Source: Rallus limicola (lineage: Eukaryota; Chordata; Aves; Gruiformes; Rallidae). From it: 64,000 bases of DNA. Where the stretch lies: the NCBI GenBank assembly GCA_022605955.1, contig JAKCOZ010000105.1:496001-560000 (forward strand). The letters are read 5' to 3'. A program made the translations under genes and the position numbers. Shown here piece by piece: positions 51,834 to 62,513 of this stretch; positions within the stretch are counted from its first letter, which is position 1, and each line of letters opens with the position of its first letter. The notes below the pieces were generated by a model. The model made no database searches, was not told the origin of the DNA, and saw nothing but the letters and a program-made list of their open reading frames with translations.

Positions 51834-52289
51834 TGTCCTCCAGGCCTGGTGCTGTATTTCAGGGCGGGAGCACAGCTGGCATGGCTGCTGGTGGCACAGC
51901 CCGGAGCCCAGTGCCAGGGAGAGGACAGAGGGCACTGTGGCTGCGTGGGACAGGCAGTAAACCCTTCATTGAAATGCAAAATTTTCCCCTTCAGAAGAGC
52001 ACCCAAGGGAGCCCTGCTGCACAAGCAGACACTGCAGCTTCCACATGGCCTGTGAGGCAACCCTCATGCTCCCCAAGATGCTGCTACTCCAGCAAGCGGT
52101 CTGTCTGCCAAAGTCTGGGGCATTTAAGGGTCTGGAAAGGGGACACAAGCATTTCAATGAGGGGTTTACTGCCTGTTCCACACGGCCACAGTGCCCTCCG
52201 TCCTCTCCCTGGCACTGGGCTCAGGGCTGTGCTACCAGCCATGCCAGCTGTGCTCCCATCCCAAAATACAGCACTGGGCCTAGAAGGCA
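51834..52289. repeat. Large inverted repeat: two ~140-bp arms around a ~171-bp spacer
   Basis: The left arm (51834-51977) and the reverse complement of the right arm (52149-52289) align end to end by eye. In the core (51843-51977 against 52149-52280) I count 13 mismatches, nearly all transitions, and one 3-base gap, so identity is about 88-90%. Similarity fades in the last ~9 bp at the outer ends and stops sharply at GAAATGC on the inner side. The spacer has no recognised element, and neither arm resembles CR1. Simple explanations are a local inverted duplication, or two copies of an unrecognised repeat in opposite orientation. A transcript across it would form a long hairpin. Confidence 0.9.
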
Positions 52290-55200
52290 CCAGCAGTCTT
52301 CTGGACACGAAGCACGGCTGGAACATGTTATTAGTCATTCACCAGTTAGAGACACCCTTATCCTTCTCAGTGAAGTCGTTTGGTTAAAGCACACAAACCC
52401 TAGCACACCCACGGGACAGCCAAAGGAAAACCTGCCTCCCCAGCCCCAGGCAGGAGAGACCAGAACGGCTTGGGAGGGGGGCAAAAAACCTGCACAGCAA
52501 CAGCAACACACCCACATCAGGATATTCTGTTCATACATGTCAAAGATGAAGTGTTGGGGCCTCCTTGTCACACACTGCTGCTGACACAGGTCCGGGTCCC
52601 CCAGCAACCTGGGTGAACGTCCCAGCCTGGGGGAACAGCCCCAGCTCAGAAAGCAAGGAGAGGACTAAGAACATGCCCAGCCCACCCTCCAGTTAAGCAA
52701 ACTATGACAACTGCCTTGTTTAATTTGCAGGTGAGAGCAAAATACAGCATTTATGGGATGCACCCAGCACTTCCCACAGGCCAGTAGGGCAGTGCTGGGT
52801 ACTCCCCAAGAGGTGGCTGGGGAAAGCACACCCAATATTCCTGCACAGTCCCCACGCAGGCAAAAAGCCTCCTGGCTTGTCATCAAAGTGCTCTCAGCCA
52901 CCCCTGCTTTGAGCAGATGCTGGGTCAGAGTCCTCCAAAAGTCCCTTTGTGCCTGTTGTGCTTATCAGCTGTTACAGAGAGCTGGATTCCTGCCTCTGCA
53001 AACACCTCGTGCTCTGACACAGGCTGACTCTGCTTCAGCCAGACACGATGGAAACAACCAGGGAAAGGCAGAGGGAAGGATGCCCAGGAGGCACACAGGG
53101 TGATTCGGACACAGTCTCCTCTACCCTGCTGGACCAGACCACATTCACCTGCCCATCGCTCCACTTCCAGGAGCATTTTGCTCCTGGAAAGATCCCCAAA
53201 TCACACAGCTGCCCCATTTATCCCAGGTTTCCAAGGGAGGTCCAAGACCCTCAGTAAATCTTGCACCCCTCAGCCCCACTGTCCACAGGGCAGGCACTGT
53301 GCAGGCTCTTGTCTCACAAACATGTCAGGACCAGAGGAGCAGGGACAACTGCCCACAGAGGCACATGGCCAAGAGCACAGCCACAGGTCACAGCACATGA
53401 GACCAGTCCGGATGCTTCCCTGTCCCATGGACTGGTGTGAGAAGGTCTCTCCTTCCCACAATGCTCTCCTAACACAGGGGTTTGCTGGGACTGTCTGTAA
53501 ACCCCTTCAAGAGATCAGCTTTTCCAGCATCCCTCTCCATGCCACCATCAAAGCAGAGCTGCTTTCATCCCACAGATTCTTTTTACTACTGCAGGGAAGG
53601 GTGTCCATGGGCTCCCCAGCTGCATCAGGCAGAAGCAGAGTCCCTGCTGCTGGGGAGCCATGGGCTCTCTGGACATGACAGCTTGTCCTTGGGCACGCCA
53701 GCCCCTGGGACAGGGCAGCACGTGCTCAGAGGGAAGGGTGCCAGCTCCAGCTCCTACCTAGCACTGCTCCTGCTGCATTCAGGCACCAACCAAAGGAAAG
53801 GTGCCGCTGCTGACCTGGGGCTCATCAGCAGAAAGCACACTGCAGAGCACTGGGATGTCTATCTGTTGGAGGGGTTGGACAGCTTCCCCTGCAAGACCCT
53901 TTGGCACAAGCAGTTGTTGCAGAACACAGGTGCTTGGCTTCATTTAGTTACTGGAATACAGCAGTCTGGAAGCACCAAGTCATCTGTCAGAGCAGAAAAT
54001 GCATCTTGCAAGTGCAAAGAAGCCTTTTTGTTTAAGTCTCAGCTGAGGCAGGATTTCTGTGGGCCAAATGTTCCCAAGTAACAAGTCCCACATGGCTGAG
54101 AGCCATCACTGATGGAAGATGCTGACAGAAACACTACCACCAGATCTGCATTCTCAGCAGAAAACTCGCTAGGAAAAACCTCCCAACAAACCTGACCCCA
54201 CACCTCTGCACAAACTGAAGAGCAGGAGGCCAGCTGTGACAGAGAATTGGGAGAAATCACCTCAGAGCCTAGCAGACCCCAGACTGGAAAAGAAGCAGCA
54301 GAGGGGACAAGTCTGCTTGGGGGCTCTGGCTCTCCTTTACCCCCTCGGGCACATACCCTAAAGCACACCAGAGGTTTCCTCTGTGCTGTCACCCAGCCTC
54401 CAAACCCACTGTTTCAGCATGACACCACAGTGTGCTTTGCAACACAGAAGTCATGCTGGGTTTAAAACTGAGCATTTAACAAACACAGAGGTAGATTTTT
54501 GTGAAGCACTATCCATGATCTTGAGATCAAAACCATCATCCTGCAGCCACTGAGGAGGAACAGTGAGATACAGCCAAGCTTCGGAGAGGCATCCACAGCC
54601 CCTGTGAACCAGACCACTCCTAACCCCTCACCCATGCTGCCCTCAGGCTGGGACCTGCCAACTCCTCCCTTCAGCCTTCATTTGGCCACTCAGACTTCTC
54701 TTTTTGGGCATTGGCATCAACATGCACAAGCTATTTCGCTTTCAATCCATCAGTGTTTACACATCAAATTAAAACCCTCCCATCACTTTTCCAGATCCCT
54801 TTGGCCTACCACAGGAGTGCCGTCCCGCCGTGCTACCCCACCCTCAAAACTGCTTTCCAGAGCATCGCAGCCCTTCAGCCCAGCCCCTGAATCGAGGCAG
54901 CCATGAGATGCCCACCCATCAGAGTTTTCACTGTTCAAGTCACCGCCTTTTCTGGAAGCCAGTGCAAACCTGTGGTGCATTTTCATAGGACCCTAATACA
55001 ATTTCTGGTTACCAAGGAGATTTCCTGGGGAAAATTTCTTCAAAAATTATTTTCTCCCTCAATAAGAAGTAAGACCTGCAGGCAAATTGTTCAAGTACAA
55101 GTGTGAATTTCAGTACATACCAGCCTGCCCCCTCTCCGCTGCTCGCCAGCGCTTTGAGCAGAAGCTATGGAAAATATTTGTATTCAGATTTATATCAGGT

Positions 55201-55781
55201 CGATACCTGCCACGTGTTTCAGGGGGAAGAGCTCCACGTGCTGTCCCCAGGCCTGCCTGCTACACGTGAGCGTGGCGGGGTGCTCACAGGCACCCTACCA
55301 GGCAGCACTGGCTGTAATCCCACAAGCACATTGGCTGTGAGTACACAGCCACACTGGGGGTGTGGGGGCACTGCCAAAAATCCCTTCAGCTGGGAATAAC
55401 CAAAGCCATAACCAAACCCACAGTCTGACAAGGTTTCTTTGCTCTAGGGCTGTAACTCTCATCTGTACTTGGTGTAGTTATCCATCACCCCCAAAAGCTT
55501 CTCCAGCATTTTACCAAAGGCCCTTTTGTGGGATGGGTGGTGGCAAGACCCCAGCAGCGCAAGGAACACCTCAACACTGGCTCTGGACTAGGGCACCAGC
55601 TCTCTCACTAGGGAAGCAGTGCTAAGCAGAAAGCAACAAGGGACGAGCTGAACCAAACCCTCCCTGTCCACACTTGTCCAACCCTCCGAAGCAACGTCAA
55701 CACAACAGATGTTTAGCTAAGGACAGCAGCCATCGAGGAGTTAGCCATATGACTAGGTGATGGCAGCTGTGCCATCAGCAT
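52290..55781. other. Upstream intergenic DNA, no gene seen
   Basis: Non-coding sequence with short chance frames. The only structured item is the small hairpin at 53165-53189. The AT-rich part at about 54960-55110 (TTCTTCAAAAATTATTTTCT) is unremarkable by itself. Confidence 0.5.
53165..53189. repeat. Perfect 11-bp stem with 3-base loop
   Basis: TTCCAGGAGCA, then a TTT loop, then the exact complement TGCTCCTGGAA. The stem is too short for a microRNA precursor on its own, and the flanks do not extend the pairing. Confidence 0.85.
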
Positions 55782-55823
55782 CCAATGATCTCTCTAGGTC
55801 CCTTCCAACCCCTACAATTCTGT
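55782..55823 (+). mobile_element. Very short CR1 3'-end remnant
   Basis: The blocks CCAATGATCTCTCTAGGTCC and CTTCCAACCCCTACAATTCT, followed by GTCA, match the last ~40 bp of CR1. Everything upstream has either decayed or was never inserted. Confidence 0.7.
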
Positions 55824-58800
55824 CATCTCCAGATGGTGAGGGAAGGGACCAAGACTCAGGCATGCCTGGAAAGGGCCTGGCCTGCCGCAGCCTTCCCCAG
55901 CTGCCAGCACCTAGTGATTTCCTGAGCTGGAAGCTGTCTCTGAACCCAGTGCACAGGAGTCACCAGTGGGTTTTGGCCACAAATCTGTTCAATTTTTATT
56001 TTAAGTTTTTATCTTCCCTAAACCACTTCCCTAAACCTGGAGCATCCCAAGGAGCAAGCAACAACAACACGTGACGTGCAATGCACACTCGCCTAGCACT
56101 GGCTGTTTACTACCCTCGCCTCTGCTTTTTTGAAGAAGTTAATAAAATGGGTATTTTTCACATGATATTATCCTCAGAGGGGCACACAGGAGCCTTCCCA
56201 CAGATGGAAGGAAGAGCATCTTACTGTCACAGCATGAGCATTAGCAGCCATTGTTTAACCTTCCTGAACCACTCGGCTTCCACACATCCTGATGCTGTTG
56301 GGGAGATGGGACCCACCAAAACCTTCCCTTTTCAGCACACACCCTGGGAACAGCAGGGTGACCCCAACACCTGGTACCCCAGCAGCAGGGCAGCAGCTGC
56401 CGAGCAGCAGCATGCTCTTTGCTTTGCTTTCCGGGGTTATCATCCCCTCCCAACGCACCTCTGTGCGCTTGATGCCAGAGCAGAAAGGCTCACAGAGGAG
56501 CACAGTGCCTGGGGGAGCAGGAACACATCTGATCCCAGCTGCTGTATTACACAACCACCTGAATTTGAGTGCAGTCCAGGTGAGGAACCGCACCGTTTCA
56601 CATGCCCCCAGAGCTGCTCTCCCAAGCCCAGGGAAAACAGAAATGAGGACTTGCTATGTCCTGTGATTCCTTCTGGGGGCCTGTCCTGACCAAGTTCTCT
56701 TCTTCCCAGAAACCCACTCAACACCCTCAGGCAAATTCATCCAAGTTTGCACTATATAGATGATACAACCCTCTGTAAAACAGGAGTCATCCCCAACCTC
56801 CAACCGCCAGGAAGACTTGTGGATAAAGAGAGATAAAGAAAGAGATGCCAGCAGCTTTCTGAGCAGCATGTGCCAGGGGGTGTTTAAATCACAGCCCGGG
56901 CTGAGCTGTGTTTACTGCAACACAGACTGGGGCTCTCTGTTACCAGCGTGCTGAGCCAAGGTGGGGCTGCACAGCCAGTGAGGGGTTCACTGTCTGGGTG
57001 ACAGAACCACTGCTCTCAGTGCCAGGGGCTCATGGGTGCCTTTGGCAGCTCCAAATTAGGATTGCTTTTAAAAAGGGCAAGAGGGGGGAGGTCTGGGGAG
57101 CATCCACATAGAGCACGGCTCAGCCCCTGGCCCATGGCACAGATGGGAGGCACAGGAACCCTGCAGGAAGCTGCAGTTCAGGTCCCTCTCCAATTTTCAC
57201 AGTGTTTACCACATTGGCTCCTGGGGATTACGTGTTATTTGAGTATTGCAGCATCCAGGGCCGCAGTGGGCTGTTTGGGAACAGCAGGAAGAGACACCAC
57301 CGTCTCCCCCAGTTCTGGAAAGCAGGAGGCAGGGCTCTGAGTTAAGTCTCCCTGCATCCTAAGACCAACACATGGCACATCCCAGGGAAGCCAAGGACTC
57401 AGCAGCAGGGCCTGGCTCAAACACAGCCCTGCAGGCACAGGGAAGAGGTCTGTGCCCACTCCTACTTCATGGCTGCTGGCAGCACCAGGCACAGCACCAC
57501 TGCCATGTGCCAGGCACCAGCACAGGCTTCCAGATGCAGCTGGGCAGGGGGCACGAGAAGCTGTCACTGACTGAGGCTGCTGCACCCAGGGCAGGGCCCA
57601 CCGAGCTGCAGACCCCAGGATGTGGGGACCAGCGAGCCCAGATCCATCTCTCAGCACCCAGTCAAACCCTTGGAGAGGCATGCTGCAGGGACAGGGAAGC
57701 CAGGCAACTGCTGCCTGTGTGGGAGCCTTTCCCTGGGGCAAGAGAGAAGAGAGGAGGAAATCCTTCCATTGCTCCCTCTGCAACACGGGTGTTTCACCAT
57801 GCTGAGAAGCTGTGGATGAACCAAACTATCTGTGCCAGTGGGGCCATGCACCTTTCCCTCCCCAGTGGGTCCCAAGGAGCGGCAGCTGTTTGGGAAGAGG
57901 TTAGACTCCACTCTGGTCTGACAGCTCCCTCAGCAGATTCAGCCTGACGCAGCAGACATGATGATCTGGGAAGGGAGCGCTGCCCATGGGAAGCCCGACG
58001 GCTCTTTGAGAGCCTGAGCTGTCACATCACTTCCACAACCCATTCGTCTGTTGGAAAAACACCCAGGCTGACACACACAGCCCCAGTTTAAAAAACAAAC
58101 AAAAGGCTAATAATTCCCTGGGGCTCTGACACAGCCAGGTTCCCTCTAGTCAAACCCTCATGCTCCAGCCCTCGTGTCTCTGAGGCACTGCCATCCCACC
58201 CGAGTGCTGTGCCACAGCCCAAGGAGCATCCCAGCTGGCACTGTGGCACCCAGGAAAGCCTCTGCACCTCGTCAGGAGCTGCTGCGTCCAGCTGCAGAGT
58301 GCCCTGCGACCAGGAGGCTGCCCCAACACCTTCCTACAGCCTGGAGACAGAAACAGTGTAGGCAAAGATGGGCCAAACCAGGTTTTAGCCGTATGTGAAC
58401 TGAAATTGGGTGATAAGTACAGAAAAGTAATACCTGAAGGATGCAACTCAGTTCCCACTTAAGTCAAAAACATGTTGGAGAGGAAAAAAGAGAGGGGATT
58501 AAGTGTTCTCCTGTAATGCTCCTATATTGTGCTTGCTTTGACAGCTGGATTAAGGAGAGAGCAGGGTTTTATTACACACGTGAGAAACTTAATACAAGAT
58601 TAAGCTAACACATCTCTGTTACTGGAACAGGACAAAACACAGGACGAGCAGGGTCTTACGATCAGTAAGAGGGCAACGTGTTTCTCCTTCAGCTGCAAGA
58701 GCTTACATTAGCCACGCAGGTAAAGACAAACCACCTTGGATCCCCTCCACACACTGTCCACCCCTTCCTGCTGCATGAAAGAACAGGCACATTTCTCCTG

Positions 58801-61800
58801 CCCACGGCAGCTTCAGCATCAGAGCTCACACAGGTTACACCAGGACTCCAAAAACATTATGCAAACCAGGTAACAAGCTTGTCCCTTTCTGCACAGCTAT
58901 GAACTAGAAACCCTGGGCTTTATCAGAAAGCATTTAGATAAGGCACATTCCTAATGAGAAGGAGAAATGAGTAATTGGATGATGTGGTATTACGGCATTG
59001 CTCCCAACAGCCATGTGGAGCTGTGCAGAGGCAGGACAGCTGTCAGGTAATCCCCAGGACAAACACTAGAAAGCCTTTGCTCTTGGCTATGCTGCTCTTA
59101 CAAGGCACCAAAGGGCAAACTAAAAAGCTGGGTCCCTCTTAGTGCAGCTCTGTCTTCCCACTGCCTTTCCAGAGAGAAAGGAACAAGGGGTTAGCGGCAG
59201 TTTAACCTTCAGCAGCTCCTCTGAGAGCAGGAGCAGGTAAAGCCACGGGCACCTATCTCCAAACTCCACCTGGCACGAGCTGCTCTGGCTCAGGCAGCAG
59301 TCAGCAGGGACATGTGGAGCCTGGGGTTTCAGCAGCTTTGCCAGTCCAAAGACAGGCACTAATTAGTGAGGTGAGCAGTAGAAGTTCGGGTCCTGGTGGC
59401 AGCAGCTTCTGGTGAGAGCTCGCTGGAAGTCTCCTCCATCAGCACACCAAAGGTCATCACAGACAGCATGCTCCAAGTGCAAAGAGGTTTCCAACACCAC
59501 CCGCCCCTTTGTTTCAAAGGCCACTAATGTCTAGCTGATAGCTGATGTCCTCACCCCATCCACCCCCAGGAGGCACCTCAGAAGGGGCCTGGCAGGCCAT
59601 GGCTCCCAGCAGCTCCTTCGCCTGCATTCCCCAAGTAGCTCCCCAAAGCACAGGGCTGGGAGTGGTCAGCAACAGTGATCCCAGGCAGCTCCAGAGTCAC
59701 TCCTGTATATCCATCACCCATGTGTGTGCATTTTGAGAAGCCCTTTAAGAAATATTTATGGGAAGATACTGACATGGAAGGAAATTCACCAGGGTGTTTG
59801 GCTGCTTTTTGCTTTCCACTATTCCCACACAGGCTGAAGTGCTGCACATGGAGCGAGCCCCTGGCTGCAGCTAAGCACTCCGCACAGGCAGCCAGGATGC
59901 TGGGGTGAATCGTGTGGATGCTCCCAATGGGGCAGGATGGGAAGGGGTTTGCTGCACAGGAGCCGTATGCCAGCCCCAAGCAACCCAGGGACGAAAGAGG
60001 GGAGCATGCTGCCTGGGTTGGAGCATCCTGCCAGGTTACCTGAGCTTCACTGAGCCGCCCCAGCAGCCAGAGCCTTAGCTTTCCCTTCAGTGCTTTCCTT
60101 TTAGTGTGCAATAAATTAATTTTTCAATTAACGAATGTAAGTTTTAAGAAAATCCCACTTTCATGGGAAGCAGCCTCATGCATCCAGGATGCTTCCAGGA
60201 GAGAAGCAGCTAGCTCTGAGCACTGTGCTGGAGAGCTGCTCCCACAGAGCACCCAGGGACTGACCCAGTGCCGGAGCAGTTCCGGTGCTGTGCCATCCAT
60301 CCTCTTGCACCTGCCTGTCAGCCTGAGCCTTTCCAGGCTCTTCCAGCCCTGCTCTCATCACCATCCATGAAATAGCATCTGCCACTGATAACCACATTTC
60401 ATCAGTAACACCTGACAAATGCATCCCACACAGGTGTACGTATCCAGCCGCTCCATCACTTCCATACAGGAGCCGAGCAGTGCTGAGGCAGCAGGCACCT
60501 GGTCAGCAAAAGCTGCCATAAGGAGCTCTGTAGCTTGGGAATGCTTTGAGTTCCACCCCCACCTCCCCTTTGGCAGTTGCCCTTGCTGTCTGCCCGTGTT
60601 ATTACTGTTTGTCACTCGATGGCTCTCCGTGCCTCCCACAGAAATAATGCTTGATCACGTCTTCTGACCGTGCCGATGAGGAGCTGCAATCCCCCGGGCA
60701 TCGCTGCACGGGGCAGTTGCATAACGAGCTGGGTATATATAGCAATTGCATCTCGAGTGTTTACGTAAGAGCTCAGAGTAACACAGATGTAAATAGAGAA
60801 AAAATACAAAACCCAACTTGATTCCCAAGCCGGCCCTGCAGTGCTTTTCTGCCTGATAACCCAGAGCGAGCGAAGCAGCTTACTGGAAGAGCTCGGTTAA
60901 TATTGTCCTTGCAGTTTACGTAACTGGGAAAGATTACAAATTGAATGGGCAGGGGGGTGTGGAAGGGTGATTTGCTTATCTTAAAGAGAAGACTCTTCCT
61001 AGCCAGGAAGACTGGAACCTATGGCAGTGCTTTAGGACACTCCAAGCTGCCCCACATCTCTCCTAGTCCCTGTGTTGGTACAAACCAGGGTGTCCTTCGA
61101 CCGGACTCCCTGACACACTTCTCCGCAGTTTTGTGTTTGCAGCACAGAACAAGAAACCCCAAGCTGGCTCCACAAACCCAAAGTAACCATGCTCGCAAAA
61201 GCGATGGGAAGGGCCCAAGGTCCAGCCTTCCAGGCATTTAAAGCCTCTGCACCTCACTGTTCCACAAATCAGGAGAAGTGCAGAGCACACAGGCACCCTT
61301 GGCCACAAAATCACCTGCTGAGGGGATTATTTGGGATAAAATTATATCACATCAATCCTGTATATCTTCAAGCAAAATCTTTTCTGGGCAGTGATGGCTG
61401 GGGATGAGCAAACCCACTGCTAAACCGCCTCTTCCATGGGCTGGGCTTCTGAGCTGAGGGACCTCCAAGGGCAGGAGCCTGAGGAGGAGCCCCACAACGC
61501 TCACATCTCTAGAGCTAGTGGTACAGATCAGCCAAGTTACCCTGTTCCCAAGCTGTGGTACAGCTGCACACAGGGCATCTGCTGTCTTCCCTAAACCCTC
61601 CTTCACCGAGCTTCAGCCTTGGCTTTACCACCCCCTGTCCCTGCAGGTGCAGCCCCAGCTGGCTTGTGCCTCCAAGGGAAGGCACGGCCTCCAAGGGAGT
61701 CTCCGTAAGAGCCATCTGATGGCTCCTAAACCAAGAGCAAGCACGCTTCCCACCCACACACTGGGAGAGCCCTGCAGACCTGGTAATGCCAAGGGAAAAG

Positions 61801-62281
61801 CAAGCTGTATGAGTGGGGATGAGCACTGCCCCAGCACACAAAGCACTGTGGGGTACTGCTCAGACAGCATGTCAGGGGATTCCAGTCCCAGCCTCCCAGC
61901 CCACAAGCTCTGTAGCATAACCAAGCGTCTCTGGGATGCTCCTGTAAGCCAGGAGGAAGTTATTACGTCTACTTTACATCTCTCTGCTCATTACCTGCCC
62001 ACTTAGTTCCATCCTTGAAAGAAGCTGGAGCAGTTGTGCAAGAAGCTTGTTACCTTGGCCCAAAGAAATGTGTTATGATATGAGGGGGGTACCAACAACC
62101 TGTGCAACAACACAATGCTACTCCCCCAGTAATACCAACCCAACTTCCCCATCCTTGAATGGAGCAGCCAGAAGCCAGGTCTCTGCACAGCTAAGTACAC
62201 CCATTCACCAGTTCCTTTCCCCACACAGGGGGTCAGGGCACAGAGTCCTGCTCAGGTGCCTGGAAGTCCCCTTCAGCAAGG
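55824..62281. other. Upstream intergenic DNA, no gene seen
   Basis: No repeat element or exon was recognised. AT-rich, motif-dense parts occur at about 58900-59000 (ATTTAGATAAGG, GAGTAATTGGATGATG) and at 60730-60930, which is listed separately. Other open frames are short and look like chance. Confidence 0.5.
60734..60923. promoter_or_regulatory. Candidate element: TATATATA plus two TTACGTAA palindromes
   Basis: A TATATATA run at 60734-60741 is followed by a perfect TTACGTAA palindrome at 60761-60768 and a second one at 60916-60923. TTACGTAA matches the D-box type site bound by PAR-bZIP, E4BP4 and C/EBP family factors. Two perfect copies 155 bp apart in CpG-poor DNA are more than expected by chance, since one is expected per roughly 65 kb. 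No transcript is evident nearby, so an enhancer or a non-coding promoter would both fit. Confidence 0.25.
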
Positions 62282-62347
62282 AAACACCCAGAGGACTTCA
62301 CAACACAGTAAACAAAACACCCCGAGGACTTTACAAAACACAGGTAC
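62282..62347. repeat. 33-bp imperfect tandem duplication
   Basis: Two adjacent copies begin AAACACCCAGAGGACTTCAC and AAACACCCCGAGGACTTTAC and share the period of 33 bases, diverging with a small indel at the right end of each. In one minus-strand frame this gives VKSSGCF twice at an 11-residue spacing, but no gene supports that frame. Confidence 0.7.
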
Positions 62348-62473
62348 GATTGTTTTTCTAGTGGTGAAAAGGTTGAAGCTCTGGAAGGGATGGGGATACC
62401 CAAAGCTCCAAGAGTGATGGCCAAGAAGCAGCCAGAACAAAGCAGGGGAGAGAATGTTGGAGGTTGTGTTTGG

Positions 62474-62513
62474 GTTTCTCATTGTTTGTTTGTGTTTCTC
62501 ATTGTTTGTTTGA
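62474..62513. repeat. 20-bp tandem duplication
   Basis: Two copies of a 20-base unit, GTTTCTCATTGTTTGTTTGT and the same with one changed base at the end, lie head to tail. They are T/G-rich with internal GTTT units, so replication slippage is the likely origin. Confidence 0.85.
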
